Counted from the first letter of the stretch, positions 41,321 to 49,984 are shown. The stretch is DNA of 64,000 nt from a beta proteobacterium AAP65 (GCA_001295865.1 LJHW01000026.1:1-64000), one strand, 5' to 3'. Numbers and translations: made by a program. The notes: a model not told the origin generated them from the letters alone.

Positions 41321-42253
41321 TCAGAAGCCCGTGCCGCCGTTCGCGTACAGCACGAGGGCGCGCCAGGCCGTGCTGTGGGCCGGCGTGGGCACGCCCAGCT
41401 GCTGCCCCAGCGCATGAACCCGGCCTGACAACCATTGCAGTTCCAGCGGCTTGCCGCGGGCCAGGTCTTCCGACATCGATGAGCGGAAACTTGCGGGCAT
41501 GTTGGCCAGCCGCGCCATCACCTCGTCAACCAGGCCGGCGCGTTGGGGCACGCCTGCGGCCCCGGCCACCGCCACCGCCTCCTCGATCAGCTGGCGCTGC
41601 AGGGCGCGGGTCTCGGGGTGGCCGAGGATGGCGCCCATGGGCGCACGCAGCAGCGAGGTGGTGGCCGAGAGTGAAGTCAGCGCGATGAACTTCTCCCACA
41701 ACGCCGAGCGGATGTCGTCCGTCGGCTTGGCCTGCAGCGCCGTGGCACGGCCGCAGGCAGCGAAGAAGTCCGCCATCGTGGGGTCGCCGCCGGCGGCGTC
41801 GGCCACGATGACGTGCAAGCCGCCGGGGCTGCGGATCACGCCCGGCCGGTCGATCACGGCCGAGACGTAGATGACGCCACCGCGCACCGCCGTCGTGCCG
41901 ACGCGGGCCCGGATGAGGTCGACGCTGTCGATGCCGTTCTGCAGCGTCAGGATGCGGGTCTGCGGGCCGAGCACCGGGCCGAGCGCGCGCGCCGCGGCCT
42001 CGGTGTCGCCGAGCTTGACGGCGAAGACGACCAGATCGGCCGGGCCGCTGCGGGCCAGCGCCGCCGCGTCGGCACTCGCCTGCACCTGGGGCAGGTGCAG
42101 CGGGTGCTGCGGGTGTTCCAGGCGCAGACCCTCGGTCTGCAGGGCCTGGAGGTGGGCGCCACGGGCGATGAAGGCCACGTCTTCGCCAGCCGCCTGCAGC
42201 CGCGCCCCCACGTAGGCGCCCACGCCGCCGCTGCCCATGATCACGATACGCAT
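41321..42253 (-). CDS. PanE/ApbA-type 2-dehydropantoate 2-reductase
   Basis: This 310-residue NADPH-dependent reductase has a dinucleotide fold MGSGGVGAYVG at the N-terminus, VVFAVKLGDT, LQNGID, then the C-terminal domain with LWEKFIALTSLSATTSLLRAP (substrate-binding Lys region) and a late MSEDLARGKPLELQWLSG (ketopantoate-binding Glu/Ser loop). This is the KPR family. The reaction in pantothenate synthesis is ketopantoate to pantoate, but many paralogues act on other 2-keto acids. It converges on the rhamnose operon and has no other visible partner, so its substrate is open. ATG 42253 starts the glycine-rich strand. Confidence 0.87.
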   Translation of the reverse strand: MRIVIMGSGGVGAYVGARLQAAGEDVAFIARGAHLQALQTEGLRLEHPQHPLHLPQVQASADAAALARSGPADLVVFAVKLGDTEAAARALGPVLGPQTRILTLQNGIDSVDLIRARVGTTAVRGGVIYVSAVIDRPGVIRSPGGLHVIVADAAGGDPTMADFFAACGRATALQAKPTDDIRSALWEKFIALTSLSATTSLLRAPMGAILGHPETRALQRQLIEEAVAVAGAAGVPQRAGLVDEVMARLANMPASFRSSMSEDLARGKPLELQWLSGRVHALGQQLGVPTPAHSTAWRALVLYANGGTGF

Positions 42254-42322
42254 CAGATGTCTCCGCAGTTCAGTGCACCCTGCCACGGGCCGCCCCGTCG
42301 GGCCAAGACCCTGGCGACTGTG

Positions 42323-42511
42323 TCAGGGCCTGCGTCGCGCGCCATCGTGGGGAGACTCAGGCGCCGCTGCAGCGGCCGGCACTTGGCCTTCGATCGGCGT
42401 CAAAGGCGCATGGCACATCTTTTCGCCGTCCCACTGCTGGCCACACCAGCACCGGCCTGCCGCGTCAATGATGCAGGTGCCACTGCCGCAGCAGCGCGGG
42501 TCTTCTGTCAC
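42323..42511 (-). CDS. small Cys-rich protein (CCGSGTC...CWCGQ...MC)
   Basis: This 62-residue protein has six Cys in PRCCGSGTCIIDAAGRCWCG and EKMCH, with conserved Trp and Gly around them; the C-terminal third is Ala/Pro-rich and likely disordered. The GTG start at 42511 has a good GGGAG ribosome site 8 nt upstream, which, with the ordered Cys pattern, argues for a true gene. I recall similar small proteins in other Burkholderiales, without a known role. Metal or Fe-S binding is possible. It shares direction with the reductase downstream, separated by 69 bp. Confidence 0.65.
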   Translation of the reverse strand: MTEDPRCCGSGTCIIDAAGRCWCGQQWDGEKMCHAPLTPIEGQVPAAAAAPESPHDGARRRP

Positions 42512-42609
42512 CGGAAACTCCCAGGTGTTGGCGTTGCGGCATTCTGCACCGCCGCGCCTTTCTCAGGCGCGGCAGGGCCACGCTGCTGTGCCGCGACACG
42601 CGGGAGCGG

Positions 42610-43203
42610 TCATGGGGCCGGACCTTGCCGCCGCGTGGCAGGCGCCGCCGGCTTCACCAGCCGCGCGATCTCACCACCGCATGCACTGAAGTTCTTGGCA
42701 TATTCCTCGGGGCTGTCGAACAGCACCTGGGCCTGCATCAGTCGGTCGAGTTCCTGTTTCGCGTAGGCCAGGATGGCGGCGTTGCTGCCGCCCGAACGCC
42801 ATGGATAGTGCAGTTCGCGGAACTGGCGCGCGATGTCGCGGTGTATGCGCACATGCGTCTGCTCATGGTTCATCACCCGCGCATAGGCACAGCTGCCCGG
42901 CGGGATCTCGCTGGCCACGCGCAGCACGGGGTTGATGTAGTCGAGCTGTACGACCACACCTTGGCAGCTGGTCTGCGGCTTCACGGACAACTTGGTCTCG
43001 ACAACGACGTGACCGAGCTGGGTACCGCTGCGCCCGGCGCCCGCCCCGATCTTCGTCAGTTCGGCGGCCGGCTTGGCGTTGTCCACCACGGGATCGGCGA
43101 ACCACGCCGCAACGAAACGCACGGCCTTGTCGCAGGCGGGCAGTTGGGCCGCCTGCGCCTGGAAGCAGGCGCAGGCCAGCATCAGAGCGGGCATGTGTTT
43201 CAT
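42610..43203 (-). CDS. small secreted protein with an HExxH motif
   Basis: This 197-residue exported protein has a signal peptide up to about AQA-AQ (residue 18). It has Cys pairs at 24, 80, 105 and 174. The core has NHEQTHVRIHRD, which contains HEQTH (113-117), a zinc-metallopeptidase-type signature, in a helix following a beta-rich segment (QGVVVQLDYINPVLRVASE). The arrangement resembles DUF922-type predicted zinc proteases. The third ligand cannot be placed. ATG 43203 begins the signal peptide. It is divergent from the lower-GC SPRY gene. Confidence 0.72.
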   Translation of the reverse strand: MKHMPALMLACACFQAQAAQLPACDKAVRFVAAWFADPVVDNAKPAAELTKIGAGAGRSGTQLGHVVVETKLSVKPQTSCQGVVVQLDYINPVLRVASEIPPGSCAYARVMNHEQTHVRIHRDIARQFRELHYPWRSGGSNAAILAYAKQELDRLMQAQVLFDSPEEYAKNFSACGGEIARLVKPAAPATRRQGPAP

Positions 43204-43366
43204 CGTGGCCTGCTGGTTATCGGCAACGACGCTTTCGTGCTGAAGCGGCGGCGGTATGGCCGCACGGGTCAGGACCGGGTCTGCCGTGTCTTAATCGAGA
43301 CACGGGCGCGCATCGCCCCCCGTGCAATCTTCAAACCCGCAACCCCACCCTTCTGAAGCGACTGCC

Positions 43367-44767
43367 ATGCGCTACGTCAACATCAAACTCCACGGCGAAA
43401 CCTTGTCTGCAGAGCGCAAGCAGCGGCTGATGTTGGCCATTCAAGCGGCGCTGGTGGCCGCAACGGGCAATGCCGATGTGCCTGCGTGTATCAGCATCGA
43501 CGAAGTGGCTGCCGCCAATTGGGGCCTGCTGGGCTTGCAAGAAGAGCATCAAGACACCGAAGGCAAGTCCGACGGCGTGATCACGGCACCCCAGCCTGCA
43601 TTGGTGCGTTTGGGCACCTTCGTTCACCGCGCTGATTTTGATGACAACGGCATCGTGGCGCATCTGGCCGGGCGCCCCAAGCAGGCCTACAGCAACCCTG
43701 CGGAAGCGGGGCTGGTGGGCGTCAGCAGTTCACCTCTGCTCGAAAACTCTGAGCCTGCATCGGCCATTGTTGGCAACCGAGTGGTGCGATGCAGCACCAA
43801 GCCAGCCCTGAATTCCTGGTTTGAGATCGACTTCAAGCAGCACCGTGTGGCACCCACCCACTATTCTCTGCGCCATTACGCCACCTGGGATACAGAGGCG
43901 CTGCGCCATTGGACGCTGGAGGGCTCGGAAGATGGCGCGCAATGGCATCTGCTGAGTACGCATGAGGATGACAAGGCCTTGGCTGCCAAGGGTGCTACGC
44001 ACACGTGGCGTGTGAATGGCTTGTGGCCCAGCATGTTCTTTCGCTTCCTGCGAATTACGCAACGTGGCCGCAATTCAAACGGGCACCATTACTTGGCTTT
44101 GTCGGGTTTTGAGGTGTACGGTCAGTTGGCCAGGCTGGCCAGCACGCAGCCGCCGGCACTGGTAGCCAACCAATACAACAAGGTCCTGTTGAACCCAGCG
44201 CTGCTGTCACGCTTGCGCGACAGCATGGTGCAACCCGTGCCCGCCGGTTCGGAGCAGCCCGGCGCCGGTGCGCGTGCTCTCACGTGGGATCCGAACAAGA
44301 TGGATCCCCTGCTGCAACTGGATGAAAGCACGGGCGTTGTGTCCAACCGCGGCACGGGTGACAAGTGGCAGAGCGTCATGTCGGCGCGCGCATTTTCCAA
44401 AGGTGTTTGCCGCGTGACGATCGAAATCACGGCAGCGCCGCCAACCGCGAACAACTGGGCCTTTGTGGTGGGCCTGGTGCCCCCCAGCTTCCCACTCACC
44501 ACGGTCGGCTTGTCGAACAGCTGGGGCTACATCGCCGGCACGGGTGGCAAGTGCTTCAACGTCGCCTCGTCCACCCCTTACGGCCGAAACTACGGCAAGC
44601 AGGGTGACCGCATCACCATGATCATCAACTTCGACAAGGGCACGCTCAGCTACGAGCTCAATGGTGTGAACCAGGGCATTGCCTTCGTGGGCGTGGTGGG
44701 TCCGGTCCACGCTGCCGTTTCGATGACGGCCACGGGCGCCGCCGCGCGTCTCATCCTCGAGGGCTAG
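43367..44767 (+). CDS. tautomerase-like / discoidin (F5/8C) / SPRY protein of eukaryotic character
   Basis: This 466-residue protein has no signal peptide. Residues 1-55 (MRYVNIKL, LSAERKQRLMLAIQAAL, ISIDEV) look like a tautomerase-type subunit but begin MR rather than the catalytic MP. Residues 85-254 form a discoidin-like domain: FDDNGIVAHLAG, NSWFEIDF, PTHYSLRHY, ALRHWTLEGSEDGAQWHLL, RITQRGRNSNGHHYLALSGFEVYG. This subtype occurs in eukaryotic BTB- and HECT-type proteins. Residues 305-464 match SPRY (LTWDPNK, GDKWQSVM, WGYIAGTGGKC, GDRITMIINFDKGTLSYELNG). Codon use is visibly less GC-rich than in flanking genes, which suggests acquisition. ATG 43367 is preferred to GTG 43322. The function is unknown; protein or glycan binding is probable. 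Confidence 0.8.
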   Translation: MRYVNIKLHGETLSAERKQRLMLAIQAALVAATGNADVPACISIDEVAAANWGLLGLQEEHQDTEGKSDGVITAPQPALVRLGTFVHRADFDDNGIVAHLAGRPKQAYSNPAEAGLVGVSSSPLLENSEPASAIVGNRVVRCSTKPALNSWFEIDFKQHRVAPTHYSLRHYATWDTEALRHWTLEGSEDGAQWHLLSTHEDDKALAAKGATHTWRVNGLWPSMFFRFLRITQRGRNSNGHHYLALSGFEVYGQLARLASTQPPALVANQYNKVLLNPALLSRLRDSMVQPVPAGSEQPGAGARALTWDPNKMDPLLQLDESTGVVSNRGTGDKWQSVMSARAFSKGVCRVTIEITAAPPTANNWAFVVGLVPPSFPLTTVGLSNSWGYIAGTGGKCFNVASSTPYGRNYGKQGDRITMIINFDKGTLSYELNGVNQGIAFVGVVGPVHAAVSMTATGAAARLILEG

Positions 44768-44781
44768 CAGCTCGTTGGAAG

Positions 44782-44800
44782 TGCCGGGCGATATCCGGCA
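44782..44800 (+). terminator. short hairpin after the SPRY gene
   Basis: A 6-bp stem (TGCCGG / CCGGCA) with a 7-nt loop starts 15 nt after the stop codon. It is weak and lacks a T-tract. It is the only candidate terminator before the next gene in the same direction. Confidence 0.3.
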
Positions 44801-44972
44801 GCACGCCGCACGGCAGGCCCTTGCAGTGGCGCCATGGCAGGCGATGCGTGAGCTTTTTGGGCCGTTCGTCCCGCGTGACCAGGGTAGATCGTCGCGCCAA
44901 TGGCGGTGCGACGGCACACAACCTTGTCGGCCAAGCATGCACCAGCCCCTGAACACCCACGAGCTTCTGCCG

Positions 44973-46925
44973 ATGGCGCACGACCCACGGCCCGTTGGCC
45001 GGCGGTCGACGATCGGCGCGTTTTGTCTGAGCCTGGGTGTGCTGATGGGCGGCGTCGCCCACGCGCAAAGCCAGCCACCGGCTGCCGCAGCCAGCGCAGC
45101 CGCGGGCCTGCCCGTGGTGGCGGTTTCGTCTGCCGCCGCCGTCCAGCCCGCGCCGGACTTCCTGGCGACCGTGGTCCCCTACAAGGACTACCCCTTCCCA
45201 CCCGTGCCCCGTGGCGAGATGTGGCGGCCGGTGCTGCCGAAGCTCGAGCTCAGCACCTTCGTGCCCACGGGCGACGACGCCTTGTTTCCGCAGGCCGCCA
45301 AGGATCTGCTGGCCCAGGCGCAGGCCCGGGTCGCTGCGGGCAATGGGCGTGGCGCGATCGAGCTGCTGACCAGCCAGCTCGACGCCATCCCCGACGGCGC
45401 CGCGCAAGAGGCGATCGGCAACATCTACCTTGCTGGCAGCGGCGGCGTCGAGAAGAACACCGCCCTCGGCCGCGAGTGGGTGGAGAAGGCCGCGGAGTTC
45501 GACCCGCACCTGTTCCAGTGGCTGGGCCGGACGCTGGGCAACGGCGAAGAAGACATCGCGCTGAAGATTCACTTCTGGAGCAAGGGCCTGGCCAGGGGCT
45601 GCGCCGGCTGCTTCGGCGGCCTCGAGGGGCTTTCTCGCAGCAAGGAAGTGGAGGGAGAGTTCAGCTTCGATGCCTTCTTCGCCACCGGCAAGGGGCGCCA
45701 GACCCGCGTGGAGCGCGAGCAGATCCTGTCCGACGAGCTGTTGCTGCACTACGCGCTGTACGCCGCCGACATGGGCGACCTGTATGCATTGCAGCGCGCC
45801 GGCACCTGGGTGAGCCGGTTTGCCGTCGGCATCGGTTTGAAAGAACCGTCCGCCGATGGCACCGGGCGGGCCGTCTTCGACACCGCCCTTGCCCACGCGG
45901 GCAAAGACACCAAGGGATCGCTGGCGTCGGCCTGGGGAGCCGCGATCGGCGAGCACCTGCGGACCGGGCTCGTCCCGGGCAACCTGCAGCTCGCCCTGGT
46001 ACGCCTGGAGCAGCGCAACCTTGTCGCGGCCGTGAACGCCCTGGTGAGGTACTCCCGGGCGGGGCGCCACTACCCCGAGGTGGCCAACGCCGTGATGTCG
46101 CAGCTGCCACCGGGCACGGTGACCGACGCGGAGATCAATATGGTCATCCTGCGGGCCGCCAATGCCGGCGATGTGGCCCACGCAGCGGCGGCGGCGCTCG
46201 TGCTGAAGGAGGGCTATCCCCTGGTGCGCTGGAACCAGCAGCGCTGGGAAATCTACCGTCCCGGCCCCGCCACCGAGCGGACCCAAGCGCTCTGGCAGGG
46301 CTACGTCAAACACGCCACGCGAGCGGGGCGCATGCCGGTGGAAGTGCTGCACACCATCAACAACGCGCAAGGGCAGGTCTCGGCCGGCAAGGCCGCGGCC
46401 GATGCCAAGGCCTGCGTGGCCAAGGCCGCGGCGGCGAAACCCGCCACCGTGTTGACCTGGCTGAACTGCCGCAGCGACACCGAACGCGCCTGGTACCTGA
46501 CCGACGAGGTGGACTTCGGCCACCTCAACGATCGGCTTTTCGAGCGGCTGCTCGCCGTGGCCACGGCCGACCACCAGGCTGAATACGACCGCCGCCTGCG
46601 GGCAGCGTCCGACCAGATCACGCGCAACCAGGTGGCTCGCGCCGACGCGAGGCGGGACTTGAGCAACCAGCGCATCACCTCGGCCGGCAGCTTGCGCGAA
46701 CAGAACGACAACTTTGCCCGCCTGAACAGCGACAACTTCCGCAACATGCCCAACCACCACGGGCAGGTGGAGCAATGGTGGCGCTCGTTCAAGGCGCAAA
46801 CGGCGCGCGTCGCCGAGGGCCGCGCGCGCGATCGGCGCGACGCCACCACCGTGCGCGGCAGCGCCCAGACCTGCGCGCAGTGGTCGATGAAGACGATGCC
46901 GTTTTGCAAGCAGCCCGCCGGTTGA
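44973..46925 (+). CDS. secreted protein of unknown function, TPR/Sel1-like helical
   Basis: This 650-residue protein has a signal peptide (about 1-33, ending AHA-QS) when started at ATG 44973; ATG 44937 is also in frame. After an Ala-rich linker the mature chain is mostly helical. One stretch resembles Sel1/TPR repeats (AIELLTSQLDAIPDGAAQEAIGNIYLAGSGGVEKN, REWVEKAAEFD). A CAGC pair near residue 210 and Cys near 490-500 may form disulfides. The C-terminal third is charged and possibly coiled (AEYDRRLRAASDQITRNQ), ending CAQWSMKTMPFCKQ. No family is recognised. It stands alone between the SPRY gene and the amine oxidase. Confidence 0.7.
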   Translation: MAHDPRPVGRRSTIGAFCLSLGVLMGGVAHAQSQPPAAAASAAAGLPVVAVSSAAAVQPAPDFLATVVPYKDYPFPPVPRGEMWRPVLPKLELSTFVPTGDDALFPQAAKDLLAQAQARVAAGNGRGAIELLTSQLDAIPDGAAQEAIGNIYLAGSGGVEKNTALGREWVEKAAEFDPHLFQWLGRTLGNGEEDIALKIHFWSKGLARGCAGCFGGLEGLSRSKEVEGEFSFDAFFATGKGRQTRVEREQILSDELLLHYALYAADMGDLYALQRAGTWVSRFAVGIGLKEPSADGTGRAVFDTALAHAGKDTKGSLASAWGAAIGEHLRTGLVPGNLQLALVRLEQRNLVAAVNALVRYSRAGRHYPEVANAVMSQLPPGTVTDAEINMVILRAANAGDVAHAAAAALVLKEGYPLVRWNQQRWEIYRPGPATERTQALWQGYVKHATRAGRMPVEVLHTINNAQGQVSAGKAAADAKACVAKAAAAKPATVLTWLNCRSDTERAWYLTDEVDFGHLNDRLFERLLAVATADHQAEYDRRLRAASDQITRNQVARADARRDLSNQRITSAGSLREQNDNFARLNSDNFRNMPNHHGQVEQWWRSFKAQTARVAEGRARDRRDATTVRGSAQTCAQWSMKTMPFCKQPAG

Positions 46926-46943
46926 ATCGGCAGGCGGGTCAGC

Positions 46944-46961
46944 GCCGGGCTGCCACCCGGC
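46944..46961. terminator. hairpin between two convergent genes
   Basis: A GCCGGG-CTGCCA-CCCGGC stem-loop lies in the 54-bp gap between the secreted orphan and the amine oxidase. It is suitable for both strands, with no T-tract. Confidence 0.35.
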
Positions 46962-46979
46962 TCGAAACCGCGTCCCGGT

Positions 46980-48161
46980 TCATTCGGCAGGCTCTTGCGT
47001 CCGGCGTGCGATGTCGGACAGCGCTTCCCGCAGGCCGCTTTCGGCACCATCCACCGCCCCGGCGAGATAGCCCGGGAACTGCTGGGACCATTCGCTGCCA
47101 ATGCCGACGAGGCGGCCTTGCCATGCGCCCGCATCGGCGCTGCGGGGAGGCGCTGCGGCATGGTGGCCCGCAGCGTCCTGGTCGTCGGCGGTCGCAGTCA
47201 GCGGGTCGCTGGCCCAATCTTTCAAGGCTTCGCCGACGGGTGCACGGGCGCGCAGGCCGAACAGGCGGACGAGCTGCGCGCGGCAGTGGGTGCGCAGCAC
47301 CTCGTCGGGGGTCTGGCGACGCAACCGCGCAGGCACACCGAGGAAGCCGAACAGCGCGGCGTGGCCTCCGGGCATGGAGACGTCGTGGATCTCGCCCATC
47401 GGGCCGACGCTGCTGCGCGCACTGCCAGACAGGCCCTGCTCGCGCCAGAACGGCGTGTCGTACACCGCCACATACTTCGCGTGCGGCGCCATCCAGGTCG
47501 GTGTGGCCTGCCAGCGGCGCGAGAGCTCGGGGGGCAGCGCAGGCTCGAACTGCAGGCTGCTGACCGCGAGCCGCGGGGGCAAGGCCAGCAGTACATGCTC
47601 AACGTGCCAGACGGTGGCCTTGCCGGCTGCATCGGCAACCGTCAGCTCGACACGCTGGGCCTCTCGGCGCAGCCGCCTCACCGTCTGGCCGGTGCGCAGG
47701 AGGACGGGATCGAGTCGAGCCTGCAAGCTTGTGACGAGCGCGCCCGTGCCACCTGCCAGCCGCATCGAAGGCGGCTCGCTGCCATAAGCCTGCGCGCGAA
47801 GCGGCGGCGTCTGCATCGAGCGCTCAACCAGCAGGTCGCCGTCTTCGAATGGGCCAAAGCGCTGGAGCCCCAGTTCGCTGATCAGCCGGTCGAGTTGCGG
47901 CTGCGCCGCCGGCCAGAACCAGCTCGGCCCGAGGTCGAAGCGGTCGAGCGCCAACGTTGCCAGGTCCACGCCCAAGCCGGTGGCGTCGACGGAGAGGATG
48001 CGGCCGCCCAGGGTGGTGCGCGCCTCGAACAGCACGATGTCGCGCACGCCTTGCTGCACGAGCCGCCACGCCGCCACCAGGCCGGCCAGACCCCCGCCGA
48101 CGATGGCGATGCGGGCATGGCCTGGCGTCATGTCGCGGGCCTGGTCAGGTGCGGCACCCAT
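46980..48161 (-). CDS. FAD-dependent amine oxidase (monoamine oxidase-like)
   Basis: This 393-residue flavoprotein has a Rossmann FAD motif IAIVGGGLAGLVAAWRL followed by LFEARTTLGGRI. It has a GLGVDLATLALDRFDLGPSWFWP segment, a substrate domain, and a C-terminal FAD-binding stretch GRLVGIGSEWSQQFPGYLAGAVDGAESG. The Trp-rich aromatic cage of MAO is partly visible. ATG 48161 has TGGAG 4-8 nt upstream and is preferred over ATG 48131. No signal peptide is evident. The substrate is unknown; neighbours give no pathway. An IS91 remnant lies just upstream. Confidence 0.85.
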   Translation of the reverse strand: MGAAPDQARDMTPGHARIAIVGGGLAGLVAAWRLVQQGVRDIVLFEARTTLGGRILSVDATGLGVDLATLALDRFDLGPSWFWPAAQPQLDRLISELGLQRFGPFEDGDLLVERSMQTPPLRAQAYGSEPPSMRLAGGTGALVTSLQARLDPVLLRTGQTVRRLRREAQRVELTVADAAGKATVWHVEHVLLALPPRLAVSSLQFEPALPPELSRRWQATPTWMAPHAKYVAVYDTPFWREQGLSGSARSSVGPMGEIHDVSMPGGHAALFGFLGVPARLRRQTPDEVLRTHCRAQLVRLFGLRARAPVGEALKDWASDPLTATADDQDAAGHHAAAPPRSADAGAWQGRLVGIGSEWSQQFPGYLAGAVDGAESGLREALSDIARRTQEPAE

Positions 48162-48649
48162 CGCTCCACGCGCGGCCGTGGCGGGGCCGCCGAGCGGCGC
48201 CCAGCCACCGTTGCGGTGGCGCGGAGCCAGAAGCAGGGATGTGTGCGCATGGTGAGCTGCGACTGTAGCCACGTCCTTCAGCTTCGCAGCGGTTGCGGCC
48301 CTGAACTCGTCGCCGCGTAGCGGTCGGTCGGGCCGGTACGCGGGCCCTGGCGGGAGCCCGATGGCGCCCCGGCCTTTGTCGAGGCGCAAGCACCCTCCGA
48401 CGACGAGTTGCACGCACTGCTACAGACGATCATCAGCCGGCTCATGAAGATGCGCACGCGCCGGGGCGTGCTGGTGAAGGACAGGGGCCAGGCCTGCGTG
48501 GACGGGCCCGATGCGGATGGGGACGAGACGCGGACCTTGCGTCCGCTGCAGGCCGCGGCGGGGCAGCTGATCACGCCGCGGTGAGGACTTCCGGGGACCG
48601 GCGGGCTTCAATGGGGCTCCCGTCCGCCACATCCACCAGGAGCCCTCCC
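48162..48649. other. mostly non-coding stretch with an IS remnant
   Basis: Between the amine oxidase start and the lipoprotein start (488 bp) the only recognisable content is the IS91-type transposase fragment on the plus strand and the ribosome site of the next gene. The minus-strand open frames here match nothing known. Confidence 0.6.
48360..48584 (+). mobile_element. IS91-type transposase remnant (C-terminal part)
   Basis: The plus-strand frame ending in TGA at 48582-48584 reads DELHALLQTIISRLMKMRTRRG, then VLVKDRGQ, DADGDETRTLRPLQAAA. This is the characteristic C-terminal part of IS91-family transposases (normally followed by TYRIAFGPRAGQKVL, here lost after AAAG). The N-terminal relaxase/zinc part is absent: an in-frame TAG at 48318 closes the frame, and no start codon of a full gene exists. 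It is a dead fragment marking past insertion or one-ended transposition at this spot. Confidence 0.75.
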
Positions 48650-49984
48650 ATGACCGGTTGCAAGCCCGCACGTCACCTCTGCCTTGGCAGCATCGCTGTC
48701 GCGGTGCTCACGCTCGCCGCCTGCGGCGGTGGCGACATCGTTGAACCGGAGACCTCCTCTGCCGGCCTCGCCGCGGCAGACGATCCGGCCGGCCGCGCCG
48801 GCGCCCTGGCCGCCAGCGGCCTGCCGGCGGGGGCCATCGAGCTGGTCACCAGCGTCGCCGGCCGCGCGTCCACCACCAGCAGCCAGACCTGCGGCGTCTC
48901 CGCCAACGGCCGCTTGGTGCTCTTTGCCAGCGACGGCGCCGCCTTCGTGCCCGGCGACACCAATGGCCGCACCGATGTCTTCCTGAAGAACCTGGACAGC
49001 GGCGACATCCAGCGCGTCACGACCCAGAGCAACGGCGCGCAGCTCGCCGAAGGCGGCAGCTGCCTGTCGATGACACCCGACGGCCGCTTCGTGGCCTTTG
49101 GCTCGGGCACGGCGGTGTTCGTGAAGGACACGCAGACCGGCCAGCTCACGCAGGCCTCGCCCGCCGCAGGCACGGTGCCGCAGGTGGACGGTTACTTCGG
49201 CGGCGCGCTGTCGGAGGATGGCCGCCGGATCGTGTTCGTGACGGTGCCAGCGACGAGGGCTGGCGTGCGCTTCGACCGCATCAACCTCGTGCCCCGGCGC
49301 ATCATGCTGCGCGACCTGCAGACCGGCAGCCTGCAGACCTTGCCCACCGACAACGGCATCGTCGCGGACGGCGAGGTGCTGGGCCTCGGCGCCGCGATCT
49401 CCCGCGATGGCGCGCGCGTGGGCTTCGTCTCCTCGTCCGCTGCCCTGGTGCCAGGCGACAACAACAGCCGGGCCGACGTGTTCGTGCACGACCTCGACAC
49501 CGGCGGCAACACGCTGGTGTCCAGCACCTCCGAGGGCCTGGCGTCGACCGCCGGTCAATACCAAGGCCTGAGCGTGAGGGCCGACAACACCGTGATCTTC
49601 GGCACCGCCGGGCTCAGCAACCTGGGGCCACGCGGCCTGTACCAGAAGGACCTGGCCACGGGCAGCCTGACGCTCTTGCTGGGCAGCCCCGACGGCGATG
49701 CCACGGCGCTGTCGGACGATGGCCGCCACGTGCTGTTCACGCGCATCTACAGCAACTTCGACCGGCGGGTGTTCCTGCGCGACCGCACCACGGGCCAGGA
49801 CAAGCTGGTGAGCGCCAGCGCCAGCGGCACGGCCAGCAACGGCAACAGCACAGGGCCCCGGCTGTCGCGCGACGGCTCGACAGTGGTCTTCGGCTCGAGC
49901 GCGCGCAACCTGGTCTCGTCGCGGCCGCCGGCCGGGGTGTTCCAGGTCTACGCCAAGACCATCACCCCCACCGCCGCGAACTGA
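48650..49984 (+). CDS. WD40/TolB-like beta-propeller lipoprotein
   Basis: This 444-residue lipoprotein has a lipobox TLAAC (Cys about 24) followed by GGG. The body consists of repeated PD40-like blades, each with a version of SxDGRxVxFxS, VPGDTNGRTDVFLKNLDSG, VPGDNNSRADVFVHDLDTGG or LSDDGRHVLFT. That is typical of TolB-type propeller proteins in which Asp-rich loops follow each blade. ATG 48650 has AGGAG 6-10 nt upstream; the open frame extends further upstream without support. No catalytic residues are seen. A surface or periplasmic binding role is likely but unassigned. Confidence 0.83.
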   Translation: MTGCKPARHLCLGSIAVAVLTLAACGGGDIVEPETSSAGLAAADDPAGRAGALAASGLPAGAIELVTSVAGRASTTSSQTCGVSANGRLVLFASDGAAFVPGDTNGRTDVFLKNLDSGDIQRVTTQSNGAQLAEGGSCLSMTPDGRFVAFGSGTAVFVKDTQTGQLTQASPAAGTVPQVDGYFGGALSEDGRRIVFVTVPATRAGVRFDRINLVPRRIMLRDLQTGSLQTLPTDNGIVADGEVLGLGAAISRDGARVGFVSSSAALVPGDNNSRADVFVHDLDTGGNTLVSSTSEGLASTAGQYQGLSVRADNTVIFGTAGLSNLGPRGLYQKDLATGSLTLLLGSPDGDATALSDDGRHVLFTRIYSNFDRRVFLRDRTTGQDKLVSASASGTASNGNSTGPRLSRDGSTVVFGSSARNLVSSRPPAGVFQVYAKTITPTAAN

